DNA of 13,508 bases from Ilumatobacteraceae bacterium. GTDB lineage: Bacteria; Actinomycetota; Acidimicrobiia; Acidimicrobiales; Ilumatobacteraceae. The notes beneath the pieces are model-generated. The model made no database searches. It was not told the DNA's origin and worked only from the letters and a program-made list of their open reading frames with translations. The position numbers and the translations under genes were made by a program. Shown here in pieces: positions 1 through 9,100 of this stretch (position 1 is the first letter of the stretch; each line of letters starts with the position of its first letter). The DNA lies in contig JAODBQ010000163.1 in the NCBI GenBank assembly GCA_025464045.1, positions 1-13,508 of the forward strand, read 5' to 3'.

Positions 1-745
1 CCGCCGCCGCCGCGTCGGCCGCATCGGCCTTGGCCTTCGCTGCGGCGGCCTGCTGGGCCGCGATCTGCTCGGCCTTGGCGACGGCAGCTGCGGCGCGCCG
101 GTCCTGCTCCTGCTGGATCAGATCGCCGAGCTCGGTCTTCGCCGCGGCGTACTGGTCCTGGTACTGCGCCTCGAGCTTGGTCGCCTGGTCGGTCTTGGTC
201 TGCAGTGTGGTGACGACCGCCGCGGCCTGCTGCTGCTGGTTGTCCAGCGTCGCCTTGTCCTTGGCCAGTTGCGTCGCCAGCGCGGCGGCCTCGTCGACGT
301 CGCCGGCGCCGCTGTCGATGGACAGCCGGTTGAGCTCGTCGCGCTGCTGCGCGTCGCTGTAGGCGGCGGCGTCCGAGAACACCGGGCTGAGGGCGGTGTT
401 GGAACCGGAGGTGTACTTGTCCACCGCGATCTGGCCGAGCGTGCTCTGCAGCTGGTCGAGCTGCGTCTGCTGCGCGTCCACGAGCGCCTGCGAGGCGACG
501 ATGTCCTTGTCCAGCTGATCCTTGCGGTCCTGGGCGGCGTTGTACTCGTCGTCGAGCTGGGCGATCTTGTTCTGGATCGCATCCAACTGGTCCGCGATCT
601 GGTTGACCTACTGCTGCTGACTGCCCACATCGTAGGCGGCCGCGGTACCGACCACGACACCGCCGACCAGGAACGTCAGCGCCAGCGAGGCGACGATGGA
701 GTGCAGCCAGGAGCGGCGGATTGGGACGTGACCGGGTTCTGACAT
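1..745 (-). pseudogene. Exported coiled-coil envelope protein (NlpC/P60-hydrolase-type N-terminus), interrupted by in-frame TAG; 3' end outside window
   Basis: Reading the minus strand from ATG at 745 gives a basic N-terminus (PIRRSW), a hydrophobic stretch at about residues 15-35 and a TAAAYD junction, which is a plausible signal peptide. Codon 46 (bases 608-610) is TAG, inside a run of CAG glutamine codons. The same frame then continues open for 202 codons to the window edge. That part is a heptad-like, Q/D/K/A-rich coiled coil (for example QLDAIQNKIAQLDDEY) with a short non-helical break near VDKYTSGSN and an Ala/Lys-rich tail. Such N-termini are typical of peptidoglycan endopeptidases of the RipA/CwlO sort, but the catalytic domain would lie beyond base 1, so the enzyme assignment is inference. 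A single base change (CAG to TAG) explains the break: a real nonsense mutation or a sequencing error. Restart at TTG (586) or GTG (481) is possible but would lose the export signal. Confidence 0.7.
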
Positions 746-755
746 GCGGGCGCTG

Positions 756-761
756 ACTCTA
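756..761 (-). promoter_or_regulatory. Possible -10 hexamer (TAGAGT) of the interrupted coiled-coil gene
   Basis: On the minus strand TAGAGT fits TANNNT and ends 10 bases before the ATG at 745, which would give a 5' leader of only about 3 bases. No convincing -35 lies upstream. The region is slightly AT-richer than its surroundings and contains the palindrome AACGTT. Weak evidence. Confidence 0.3.
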
Positions 762-799
762 CAACGTTACGAATGTGTTGCGAGAAGCAGGACGGCGGG

Positions 800-2347
800 T
801 TACTCCCACTCGATCGTCCCGGGCGGCTTCGAGGTGATGTCGTAGGCCACCCGGTTGACGCCCGCGACCTCGTTGATGATCCGGCTCGACATCGTCTCCA
901 GGAGGTCGTACGGCAACCTCGCCCAGTCCGCGGTCATCGCGTCGTCGCTGGTCACAGCCCTGATGATGATCGGATGGGCGTAGGTGCGCTCGTCCCCCAT
1001 GACGCCGACGGAGCGGATGTCGGCGAGGACCGCGAACGCCTGCCAGAGCTCGCGCTCGAGACCCGCTCGCGCGATCTCCTGGCGAACGATCGCATCGGCA
1101 TGTTGCAGGATCGCGACACGTTCGGGCGTCACCTCGCCGATGATCCGCACTCCGAGGCCCGGTCCGGGGAAGGGTTGGCGCCAGACGATCTCGTCCGGCA
1201 GGCCGAGCTCCGCGCCGAGCCGGCGGACCTCGTCCTTGAACAGGTTGCGCAGCGGTTCCACCAGCTTCAGGGTCATGTCGTCGGGCAGCCCGCCGACGTT
1301 GTGGTGGCTCTTGATCACGGCCGCGGTGCCGTCGCTGCCGCCGCTCTCGATGACGTCCGGGTAGAGCGTGCCCTGGACCAGGAACTCGGCGTCGGTGAGC
1401 CCGCCGACGTTCTCCTCGAAGATCCGCACGAACAGCTCGCCGATGGCCTTGCGCTTCAGCTCCGGGTCGACGACCCCGGCGAGACGCTCGAAGTAGCGAT
1501 CACCGGCATCGACGTGGATCAGCTCCAGACCGAGGTTGCGGCGGAACGTCTCGACGACCTGCTCGCTCTCGTCGAGGCGCATCAGCCCGGTGTCGACGTA
1601 CACGCAGGTGAGCTGCGGCCCGATGGCGCGGTGGACGAGCGCGGCAGCGACGGCCGAGTCGACCCCGCCGCTGAGCGCGCAGATCACCCTGCTCGGCCCG
1701 ACCTGGGCGCGCACGGCGTCGATCTCCCGCTCGATGATCGAGCCCATCGTCCACGTGGGGGCGCAGCCGGCGAGGTCGATCACGAAGCGGCGCAGGATCT
1801 CCTGGCCGCTCGGAGTGTGGACGACCTCGGGGTGGAACTGCACGCCCCAGATCCGGCGTCGCGGATCCTCGAGCGCAGCGACGGGCGCATCGGCAGTGGC
1901 CGCCGTCGGCACGAACCCTTCGGGCACCTCGGTGACGGCGTCGAAGTGGCTCATCCACACGTCCTGCTCGATCGCCAGGTCGTGGAGCAGGGTCGAGCTC
2001 GGGTCGGTGATCGTCAGCTGCGCCCGGCCGTACTCGCCGCGCATGCCCCGCCCGACGGTGCCGCCGAGCTGCTGGGCGATCAGCTGGGTCCCGTAGCAGA
2101 TGCCGAGGATCGGCACGCCGAGGTCGTAGATCGCCGGATCGAGGCTGGGCGCACCCTCGACGTGGACGCTCTTCGGGCCGCCCGAGAGGATCAGCGCGGC
2201 AGGCGGATCCTCGGCGAGCTCGGCCGCGGTGATCCGGTGCGCGACGATCTCCGAGTAGACGTTGAGCTCGCGGACCCGACGCGCGATCAGCTGCGCGTAC
2301 TGCGCGCCGAAGTCGACCACCAGGACCGTGTCGGCACGCTGCACCAT
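800..2347 (-). CDS. guaA: GMP synthase (glutamine-hydrolysing)
   Basis: Cytosolic enzyme that converts XMP, glutamine and ATP to GMP, the last step of guanine nucleotide synthesis. The 515-residue protein has the usual two-domain length and order. The N-terminal class I glutamine amidotransferase carries the nucleophile Cys84 in GICYGTQ and the His172/Glu174 pair in FHPEV. The ATP pyrophosphatase domain has the PP-loop SGGVDS at residues 226-231. The C-terminal dimerisation domain contains QPFPGPGLGVRIIGE and ends in the family signature KPPGTIEWE. No catalytic residue is missing. The ATG at 2347 begins MVQRADTVLVVDFGAQY, placing the conserved DFGAQY at the normal distance from the start, and it has a TANNNT hexamer 7 bases upstream instead of a ribosome binding site. 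The gene stands alone: a short gap separates it from the broken coiled-coil gene downstream, and the gene upstream is divergent. Confidence 0.98.
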   Translation of the reverse strand: MVQRADTVLVVDFGAQYAQLIARRVRELNVYSEIVAHRITAAELAEDPPAALILSGGPKSVHVEGAPSLDPAIYDLGVPILGICYGTQLIAQQLGGTVGRGMRGEYGRAQLTITDPSSTLLHDLAIEQDVWMSHFDAVTEVPEGFVPTAATADAPVAALEDPRRRIWGVQFHPEVVHTPSGQEILRRFVIDLAGCAPTWTMGSIIEREIDAVRAQVGPSRVICALSGGVDSAVAAALVHRAIGPQLTCVYVDTGLMRLDESEQVVETFRRNLGLELIHVDAGDRYFERLAGVVDPELKRKAIGELFVRIFEENVGGLTDAEFLVQGTLYPDVIESGGSDGTAAVIKSHHNVGGLPDDMTLKLVEPLRNLFKDEVRRLGAELGLPDEIVWRQPFPGPGLGVRIIGEVTPERVAILQHADAIVRQEIARAGLERELWQAFAVLADIRSVGVMGDERTYAHPIIIRAVTSDDAMTADWARLPYDLLETMSSRIINEVAGVNRVAYDITSKPPGTIEWE

Positions 2348-2354
2348 TCGTTCG

Positions 2355-2360
2355 ATGGTA
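2355..2360 (-). promoter_or_regulatory. Candidate -10 hexamer (TACCAT) for leaderless guaA
   Basis: On the minus strand TACCAT ends 7 bases before the guaA ATG, so transcription would be expected to begin at or next to the A of the start codon. No Shine-Dalgarno sequence is visible upstream of this ATG. Leaderless genes with this spacing are common in actinobacteria. No clear -35 is seen at the matching distance. Confidence 0.5.
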
Positions 2361-2444
2361 GGGGCTCGTGGTCCGTGACGGCATCCTTTCGGTCGCTGCC
2401 GAGGTGACTGTCAACATCCATGCCATCCGTGCGACAGTGGGAGC

Positions 2445-2777
2445 GTGCTGCGCATCCCTCGGGCCCTCGCCGTCGTGGTCGCCGCGATGGCGTTGAGCCT
2501 CCTCGTCGTCGGCTGCTCGTCGGGCAGCGCCGTGCCGACCACACCCGCCACGGCGCCGCCGGTCACGAACAACGACTTCATCCCCACCGGCCAGAACCTC
2601 TCGGACTGCGTCGGGACCCTCGAACTACCCAACTGCGGGAGCGAGAAGAAGAGCGACCTGCGCCTCTACCTCACCTTCGCCGCGCTGATGGGCGGGATGG
2701 GGCTCATCGGATGGCGCATCGCCGTCGGCATCCGCGCCCGCGATCGCGAAGACAGGGTTCCCGAGCACACCTTCTGA
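2445..2777 (+). CDS. Small lipoprotein-like membrane protein, function unknown
   Basis: A 110-residue protein starting at GTG. Residues 1-24 look like a lipoprotein signal: a basic start (MLRIPR), a hydrophobic core, and the lipobox-like VVGC at 21-24 followed by SSGS. A Thr/Pro-rich linker follows, then a short segment with two cysteines (Cys55 and Cys64, DCVGTLELPNC) that could pair outside the cell. A transmembrane helix at about 73-96 (from LYLTF to RIAVGI) and a charged tail (RARDREDR) complete it. A lipid anchor together with a later transmembrane helix is unusual; alternatively the first segment is an ordinary signal peptide or a second helix. No other in-frame start gives a complete signal segment; the GTG has GGGAG only 1 base upstream, too close for normal use. 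It is divergent from guaA. I do not recognise the family. Confidence 0.7.
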   Translation: MLRIPRALAVVVAAMALSLLVVGCSSGSAVPTTPATAPPVTNNDFIPTGQNLSDCVGTLELPNCGSEKKSDLRLYLTFAALMGGMGLIGWRIAVGIRARDREDRVPEHTF

Positions 2778-2780
2778 CCG

Positions 2781-2811
2781 CCCGGGTTCGACGTCGCGAC
2801 GTCGGTCCGGG
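2781..2811. terminator. Palindrome-based terminator-like stem after the small membrane protein gene
   Basis: Bases 2789-2804 (CGACGTCGCGACGTCG) are a perfect 16-bp palindrome. Outside it CCCGG (2781-2785) can pair with CCGGG (2807-2811). The stem begins 4 bases after the stop codon at 2775-2777. There is no T run on either side, so this is not a textbook intrinsic terminator, but its place between two convergent genes suits one. It is followed by three tandem copies of GGGTCA/GGGTCG (2809-2826). Confidence 0.4.
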
Positions 2812-2920
2812 TCAGGGTCAGGGTCGCTGTCCGCCCGTCGACAACCCGAGAGGTCGCCCGGTGACCCCGCCCCGCTCCGTGGGCGAACGAACGGCGGAGC
2901 CGTCCAGGTCGTCCCAGCGT

Positions 2921-3065
2921 CCGAGTCGTTCGCCCGTGCTCCGAGTCGCTGGCCCGTGCTCCGAGTCGCTGGAGCGGGCCCGAGTCGCTGGGCACGGTTC
3001 TCCCGACCGAACGACTCGAGCCCTGCCGAGCGACTCCGACCACCGCCGAACGACTCCGACCACGA
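2921..3065. repeat. Array of ~20-bp intergenic repeats in two opposite orientations
   Basis: Four units begin at 2921, 2941, 2961 and 2980 with core CCGAGTCGYT. Units 1 and 2 differ at two of 20 positions; later ones have diverged more. Three further units begin at 3007, 3026 and 3046 with core CCGARCGACTC, which is the reverse complement of the first type. An 11-bp perfect inverted match joins the two sets: CGAGTCGTTCG (2922-2932) and CGAACGACTCG (3008-3018). The array fills the gap between two convergent genes, and with the stem at 2781-2811 accounts for most of the 332 bases that hold no gene. The frames through it are low-complexity Arg/Ser/Pro and do not look coding. Possible roles are bidirectional transcription end, RNA structure or a protein-binding array; none is shown. 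Confidence 0.7.
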
Positions 3066-3098
3066 CCAGACCACGACCGACCGAACGGCCGGGTGGCG

Positions 3099-3119
3099 CG
3101 GCGCCCGGGTCAGGCGCCG
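3099..3119. terminator. GC stem-loop spanning the PKS stop codon
   Basis: CGGCGCC (3099-3105) and GGCGCCG (3113-3119) form a 7-bp stem with a 7-base loop. The stop codon of the polyketide synthase gene (3110-3112) lies in the loop. No T run follows on the minus strand. It may contribute to 3' end formation, but in sequence this GC-rich a 7-bp stem can arise by chance. Confidence 0.3.
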
Positions 3120-6100
3120 GCGACGAGGACGGGGATCTCGACGGGCGCGACCGGCGGTTCCTGGCTGTCGTTGAGGGTGTCGCGCAGCCGGCGAACGAGC
3201 GTCGATGCGTTCGGCTCGAGCACGAGGCTGTCGTGGTCACCCGGCACCTGGATCAGCTCGAAGCCGTCGCCGATCACGACCTTGTCCCAGCCGTAGGACG
3301 GACCGATCGTGCGGAAGACGAAGTTCAGCTCCTCGGCGCGCAGCAGCACGACGCGACCCTTCCACGGGCGCAGCTCGTACTGCTTGACGGCGTCGAGGAA
3401 CGCCGTCTCGACGTAGAGCTCGCGCAGCTCGCTGGGCACCACCTCGCCGCGCGAGACGACGTGGCGGATGCGCGCCATGTCGCGATTGTGCTGGCGCAGC
3501 TCGACCCGACGCACGACGATGTTCTTGAGGTACTTGAAGCCCTCGTCGCGGACCCTGCTGAGACGCATCCGCATCGTCACGTCGCGCTGGGGGATCACCG
3601 GCGGGAACGTGTCGAGGAGCAGGACCAGGGCGACTTGCTCACCGGCGGCAGTGAGCTCCTGTGCCATCTCGTAGGCGATCAGCCCGCCGCCGGAGTAGCC
3701 GCCGAGCATGTACGGCCCGTGCGGTTGGACGACGCGGACCTCCTCGAGGTACGCGGCCGCCATCTCGCCGATCGACGTGTGTGGCGCGTGGGCGCCGTCG
3801 ATGCCGCGCGCCTGCAGGCCATAGAACGGCTGGCTGCGACCCATGGCCTGCGACAGGTCACGGAAGTTGAGGACGTTGCCGCCGGAGCCGTGCACGCAGA
3901 AGAACGGCGTCAGCTCGCCACCGCGCTGGATCGTGACGAGCGACCGGAACGGTGCCGGGGCATGGTCGACGACCGGGCGCACGACGATCGGCGTGGTCGT
4001 GTCCGCGCCGCTCCCCTCGCCGGTCGCCGCGCCGCTCGCTTCGACCAGGTCCTCGCCGGCGACGTCCCCGCTGGCGACGTCCTCGGTGATGCCGAGCTTG
4101 CCGGCGACGATCGACGCGCACTGGGCGATCGTCGGCGCTTCGAACAGCGTCGACAGCGGCAGGTCGACGGCGTACTTCTTGCGCATCCGGGTGAACAGCC
4201 GCACGGCGATCAGCGACTGTCCGCCGAGCTCGAAGAAGTCGTCGTCGCGACCGACGCGGGCCACGCCGAGGAGCTCCCGCCACAGCGATGCCAGCTCCCG
4301 CTCGATCGGCGTCGCCGGCGCGGTGTAGGCGGAGCTGATGTGCGGCCGCTCGTACTGCGCGCCGCCCGAATCGCCGTCGCCGTCGCCGTCGTCCGCACCG
4401 CTCGCCTCGGCGTCGACCTTGTCGATCCAGCGGTGGAGATCGACGGAGGAGGCGACCACCTGCGCGGCGAGACCGGCGTCGAGGATCCGATCGAGGGCTT
4501 CCACGCCCTCGGCGGGCAGGATCCCTTCGCGCATCGCCGCCTCGATCGGCATCTCCACGCCGGCCGGCTCGTCGACGCCGGTGTCGCCGGATCGCATCGC
4601 CGTCAACGCCGCGCCGGCGCCGACGCGCCGCATCGTGAACGCGTCGATGTCGACGACCTCGTTGCCGGCCGTGTCGAAGATGGTGATGTCGAACACGGCC
4701 AGGTCCTGCGCCGAGCCGGGCCGCAGCCGGACGTGGCTGACGGCTTCCGCCGGGAGCGGGCCGCGGACGACGACCCGGCCGTAGGAGAACGGGACGAAGA
4801 ACGTCTGCGACTCGGAGAAGCCGGGGATCAGCGCCTGGGCGCTGCCTGTGGCGACGTCCAGCAGGGCCGGATGCAGCCACATGCTGGCCAGCTCGCCGAC
4901 GTGCTCCGCCGGCATCGACGTGGTGACGACGGCCTCGCCCGCCCCGTAGGCGACCGAGCGCAGGCTCCCCCACCGCGGCCCGAAGTCCATGAACGGCTGG
5001 TCGGAGAAGCCGTCGAACCGGTCGATCCGCTCGGTGCACCGGCCGACGATCTCAGCGAGGTCGCGCCGCGGCGGCGGCCCCGGTTCGACGACCGCGGCAG
5101 TGGCAGTGACGTTCGGCGAGGTCTCGACGTCGCTGAACACGATCACGCTCGACGCGGCACGATCGAGCTTGAGCCGCAACGTGCGCAGGTCGTTGGCGCC
5201 GACGACGAACGGCGCGAGGAAGAAGACGTCGCGCAGCTCCACAGCCCGCGCCGGCTGGCCGGCGGTGACCGCGGCGCGGATCAGCTCGAGGAAGCCGGTG
5301 CCGGGGATGAGGGCGTCGCCGCCGTGCACGACGTGCTCGGCGAGCAGCCAGTGGCGCTTGCGACTGAAGCCGGTGGAGAACAGCGCGACGTCGTTCTCGT
5401 CGACGACCGCATCGTCGAACAGGTCGCTGGACACGTCGGCAGCCGCCGCGGACACGATCGGCGCCTTGTCGAGCTCCGAGCGCGCCGCGTCGACCGCCAT
5501 GCCGACCTCCTGCCACGCGTTCCAGTTCACGACCAGCGCCCTCGTCCGTCCGGCGAGGTTGGTCCTGATCGCGAACGCGTCGAGGAACGCGTTGGCGGCG
5601 GTGTAGTCGATCTGACCGGGCAACCCGATGATCGAGCTGACGGACGAGAAGATGATGAACACGTCCGGCGGATCCTTGGCCAGCACCCGCTCCAGCACGA
5701 GCGCGCCCTTCGCCTTGGCGTCGACCACCGGAGAAGACGGCGTGGGTGTGCGCAGCGCGATGAGCGCGTCGCGCAGGATGCCGGCGGAGTGGATCACGCC
5801 GGTGATCCGGCCGTGGTCGGCGCGCAGCCGTTCGGCGACGACCTTCATCGCCTCCAGGTCGGCGACGTCAGCGCTGACCACGACCACCTCCGCGCCGAGC
5901 GAGCGGATGTGCTGGACGGAAGCGATCTTGTGGCGGGTGCGCTCGTCGGTGGTGCGCCGGTCGAGGAGCTCGTCCCACTGCTGCTCCGGCGGCATCGTGC
6001 TGCGTCCGAGGAGCACGAGCGTCGGGCGGTGACAGGTCTTGGCGATGTGCTCGGCAACGGCGAGGCCGATCCCGCCGAGACCACCGGTGATCAGGTACAC

Positions 6101-9100
6101 GCCGCCGGACGTCCACGGCGTCGTCGTGGCGGGGGGCAGCCGCAGCGACTCGAACGTGCGCACCCACCGCTCCCCGCGCCGGAAGGCGACGACGTCGGCG
6201 GACCACTCGGCGTCCATCTCGCGCACGAGGCGATCGACGAGCGTTCGCTCGGCCGGCGACGCGTGCGCCGGCACGTCGACGTCGATGGCGACTGCGTCGA
6301 CCTGCCCGAGCTCGCGCGGGATCACGCGCAGCGCACCGTGGAGCAGGGCGCGCTCCGGACGCAGCTCGGTCTCACCGCCGACTGCGTGAACGCCGCTGGT
6401 GACGAGCGCCATGCGCAGCGGGTTCGCCTGGCCGGACAGGGCCTGTGCGAGGAACAGCACGCTCGCCTGGTCGCGCTCGACGGTGCCCTCGTAGGCGAGC
6501 ACCTCGTCGTTCGTGGTGCCGAGGCGCCTCCGGCCGCGGGACGGTCCGAGACCGGTCATGTGCACGATCCGGTCGGGCATCGAGTTGTCGTCGCGCAGCG
6601 CGTCCATCAAGTCGAGCCAGTCAGCGCTGCGCGCCGGATGGATCTCGTAGCGGGCGGCCGACAGGCGGCGGAAGCGGTCGCCGAAGCGCACCTCGACCAC
6701 GCGGTCGCGTGAGGAGGTGCGGACGCGGCTGATCAGCGCGTCGGCCAGCGATGCGCCGTCCGAGACGACCATCCACGTCGCCGACGACGGGCGGTCCGCA
6801 GCCACCCGGCCGGACACCGATCGCCGCCACGACGGCGCGTAGAACCAGTCGGCGATGTCGTGGCGCTTGCGCAGCACGCCCGAGACCACCGGCTTGGCGG
6901 TGTCGACCGCATCCGGCTCGACCCAGTAGCGCTGGCGATCGAACGGATACGTCGGCAGCGCGACGCGGCGGCGCCGCTCGCCGGCGAACAGATCTGCCGC
7001 GTCGAGCACGACCCCCGCCTCCCACGCCCGACCGACGGCGGTGAGCGCGACGGCGACGTCCGACGAGGCTTCCTTGGGGTGGCGCAACGTGGGGGCGATC
7101 GCCATCGGGGTGGCCTGCGATTCGCGGGCAAGGTTCGACAGGGTGCGACCGGGACCGATCTCGAGCAGCACGCGGTGCGGGTCCTCGAGGATCGTGTCGA
7201 TGCCGTTGCTGAACCGGACGGCGTTGCGCAGGTGACGCACCCAGTAGGTGGGGTCCTGCACGTCTGCAGCCGTGATCCAGGTGCCCGTGAGGTTGGAGAC
7301 GTACGGGATCGTCGGTGCCGCGAACCTGACCGTGCGGCAGAACGCCTCGAATTCGGCCAGGATCGGATCGAGCATCGAGGAATGCGCGGCGACGTCGATG
7401 TGGATGCGGGCCGTGTCCACGTCGCGCCCCGCGAGCAGTGCTTCCATCTCGCTGATCAGCGCGACGGGGCCGGACACCACGCACAGCTCGGCAGCGTTGA
7501 CGGCGGCGATGCTCAGGCCGTCCAGCATCAGCTCCCGCGTCTCCGCCTCCGGCAGCGGCACGCTGAGCATCGCCCCCTCCGGGAGCGTCTCGAACAGGGT
7601 GCCGCGCAGGGCGACGAGCGACAGCCCGTCCTCCATCGAGATCACGCCGGCGAGGCACGCGGCGGCGTATTCGCCGGCGCTGTGGCCGATCATCGCGGCG
7701 GGCGTGATGCCCCACGATTCCAGCAGCTTGGCCATCGCGTACTCGGTGGCGAACAGCGCCGGGAGTGCCACGGATGGGCGCGCCAGCCGCCGGCCGGCCT
7801 CCTCCTGGTCGCCCGGCGCGAACAGCGCGGTGCGCAGGTCGAGACCGGTGCGGGAGCGCAGCACCCTGCGGCACTCGTCCACCGCGGCGCGGTACACCGG
7901 CTCGTCGTCGTACAGGCCCTTGCCCATGCCCGCGTACTGCGCGCCCCCGCCCGGCATCATGAACACGACCGAGGGCGGGTCGCCCTTGTGCTGGGTGCTG
8001 GGCGGCCGGATGGTGAGCGCGTCGAGCGCTGCGGCCGCGTCGGCGACCGACGCGGCGACGACCGTACGACGGGCGGCGAACGCCTTGCGGCCGGCCAGCC
8101 GGGTGAAGGCGACGTCCGCTAGCGACACGTCGGGGTGAGCACGCAGGTGGGCGGCGAGATCGGCGGCGGCGCGGTGCGCACCCTCCTCCGTGCGTGCCGA
8201 CACGGTGATCAGCTGCGTGCGCCGCGCGGGGCCGGACGGCTCGGGCGCCGGCGCCTCCTCGACGAGCACGTGCGCGTTCGTGCCACCGGCGCCGAGCCCG
8301 GTGATCCCGGCGATCCGCGTCGCGCCGCGAGCCACGGTCCACGGCCGCAGCTCGGCATTGACGAAGAACGGGCTGTTCGGGAAGTCGGCCTGTGGGTTCG
8401 GCTCCTCGTAGTGCAGGCTCGGCGGCAGCTCGGCGTGCTGCAACGAGAGCACGGTCTTGATCAGCGCGCCGACGCCCGATGCCTCGCCGGTGTGGCCGAT
8501 GTTGGACTTCAACGATCCGATCGCGCAGTACTGCGTGTCGTCGGTGCTCAACCGGTAGGCCTGGGTGAGCCCGGCGATCTCGATCGGGTCGCCGATCAGC
8601 GTGCCCGTGCCGTGTGCCTCCACGTAGGACACGTCGCGGGCGTCGACGCCGGACACCGCGAGCGCCTCCGCGACCACCCGCGCCTGTCCGCCGACGCTCG
8701 GGGCGAGGTAGCCGACCTTGTCCCGGCCGTCGTTGTTGATCGCCGAGCCACGGATCACCGCGAGCACGTTGTCGCCGTCCTCCAGCGCGTTGGCCAACGG
8801 CTTGAGCAGCACGCACCCGCATGCACTGGAGATGATCGTGCCGGCGGACTTCGCGTCGAAGGCGCGGCAGTGACCGTCCGGCGAGAGGATCTCGCCCTCC
8901 TTGTAGAAGTAGCCACGATCCTGCACCGGTGCGACGACGGCGCCGCCCGCCAACGCGAGGTCGCACTCTCCGCTGAGGAGGCTCTGCACCGCGAGGTGCA
9001 GGGTCACCAGCGTCGAGCTGCACGCGGTCTGCACGTTCATGCTCGGCCCCTGGAGGTCGAGCTCGTAGGAGACCCGCGTGGCCAGGAAGTTGGTGTCGTT

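Noticed and set aside
1..14. CCG trinucleotide run at the left edge
   Set aside because: It encodes the alanine-rich tail of the coiled-coil protein; there is no sign of an independent repeat element.
773..2407. Plus-strand open frame of 544 codons opposite guaA
   Set aside because: It is the mirror of guaA, whose catalytic motifs are all intact, and its sequence is low-complexity Asp/Arg/Val.
2409..2414. Perfect TTGACA on the minus strand upstream of guaA
   Set aside because: No TANNNT or TATAAT-like hexamer lies 16-19 bases downstream (CCGAAA, CGAAAG, GAAAGG), so it is not supported as a -35; the TACCAT site nearer the start is the better candidate.
2921..3065. CRISPR array
   Set aside because: The units abut each other without unique spacers, diverge from copy to copy and switch orientation, and no cas gene is present.
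2818..3240. Minus-strand open frames through the repeat array (140-150 codons)
   Set aside because: They consist of repeat-derived Arg/Ser/Gly runs such as RWSESLG, with no start signal, and run into the antisense or shifted part of the PKS 3' end.
4367..4400. Six-base tandem repeat in the PKS gene
   Set aside because: It encodes the acidic Asp/Gly linker between the DH and ACP domains and is ordinary linker sequence, not a separate element.
2420..6712. Very long plus-strand open frame (over 1400 codons) opposite the PKS gene
   Set aside because: It is antisense to a gene with complete KR, DH, ACP and TE motifs, is Asp/Arg/Val-rich without recognisable domains, and is expected from strong GC bias at third positions.
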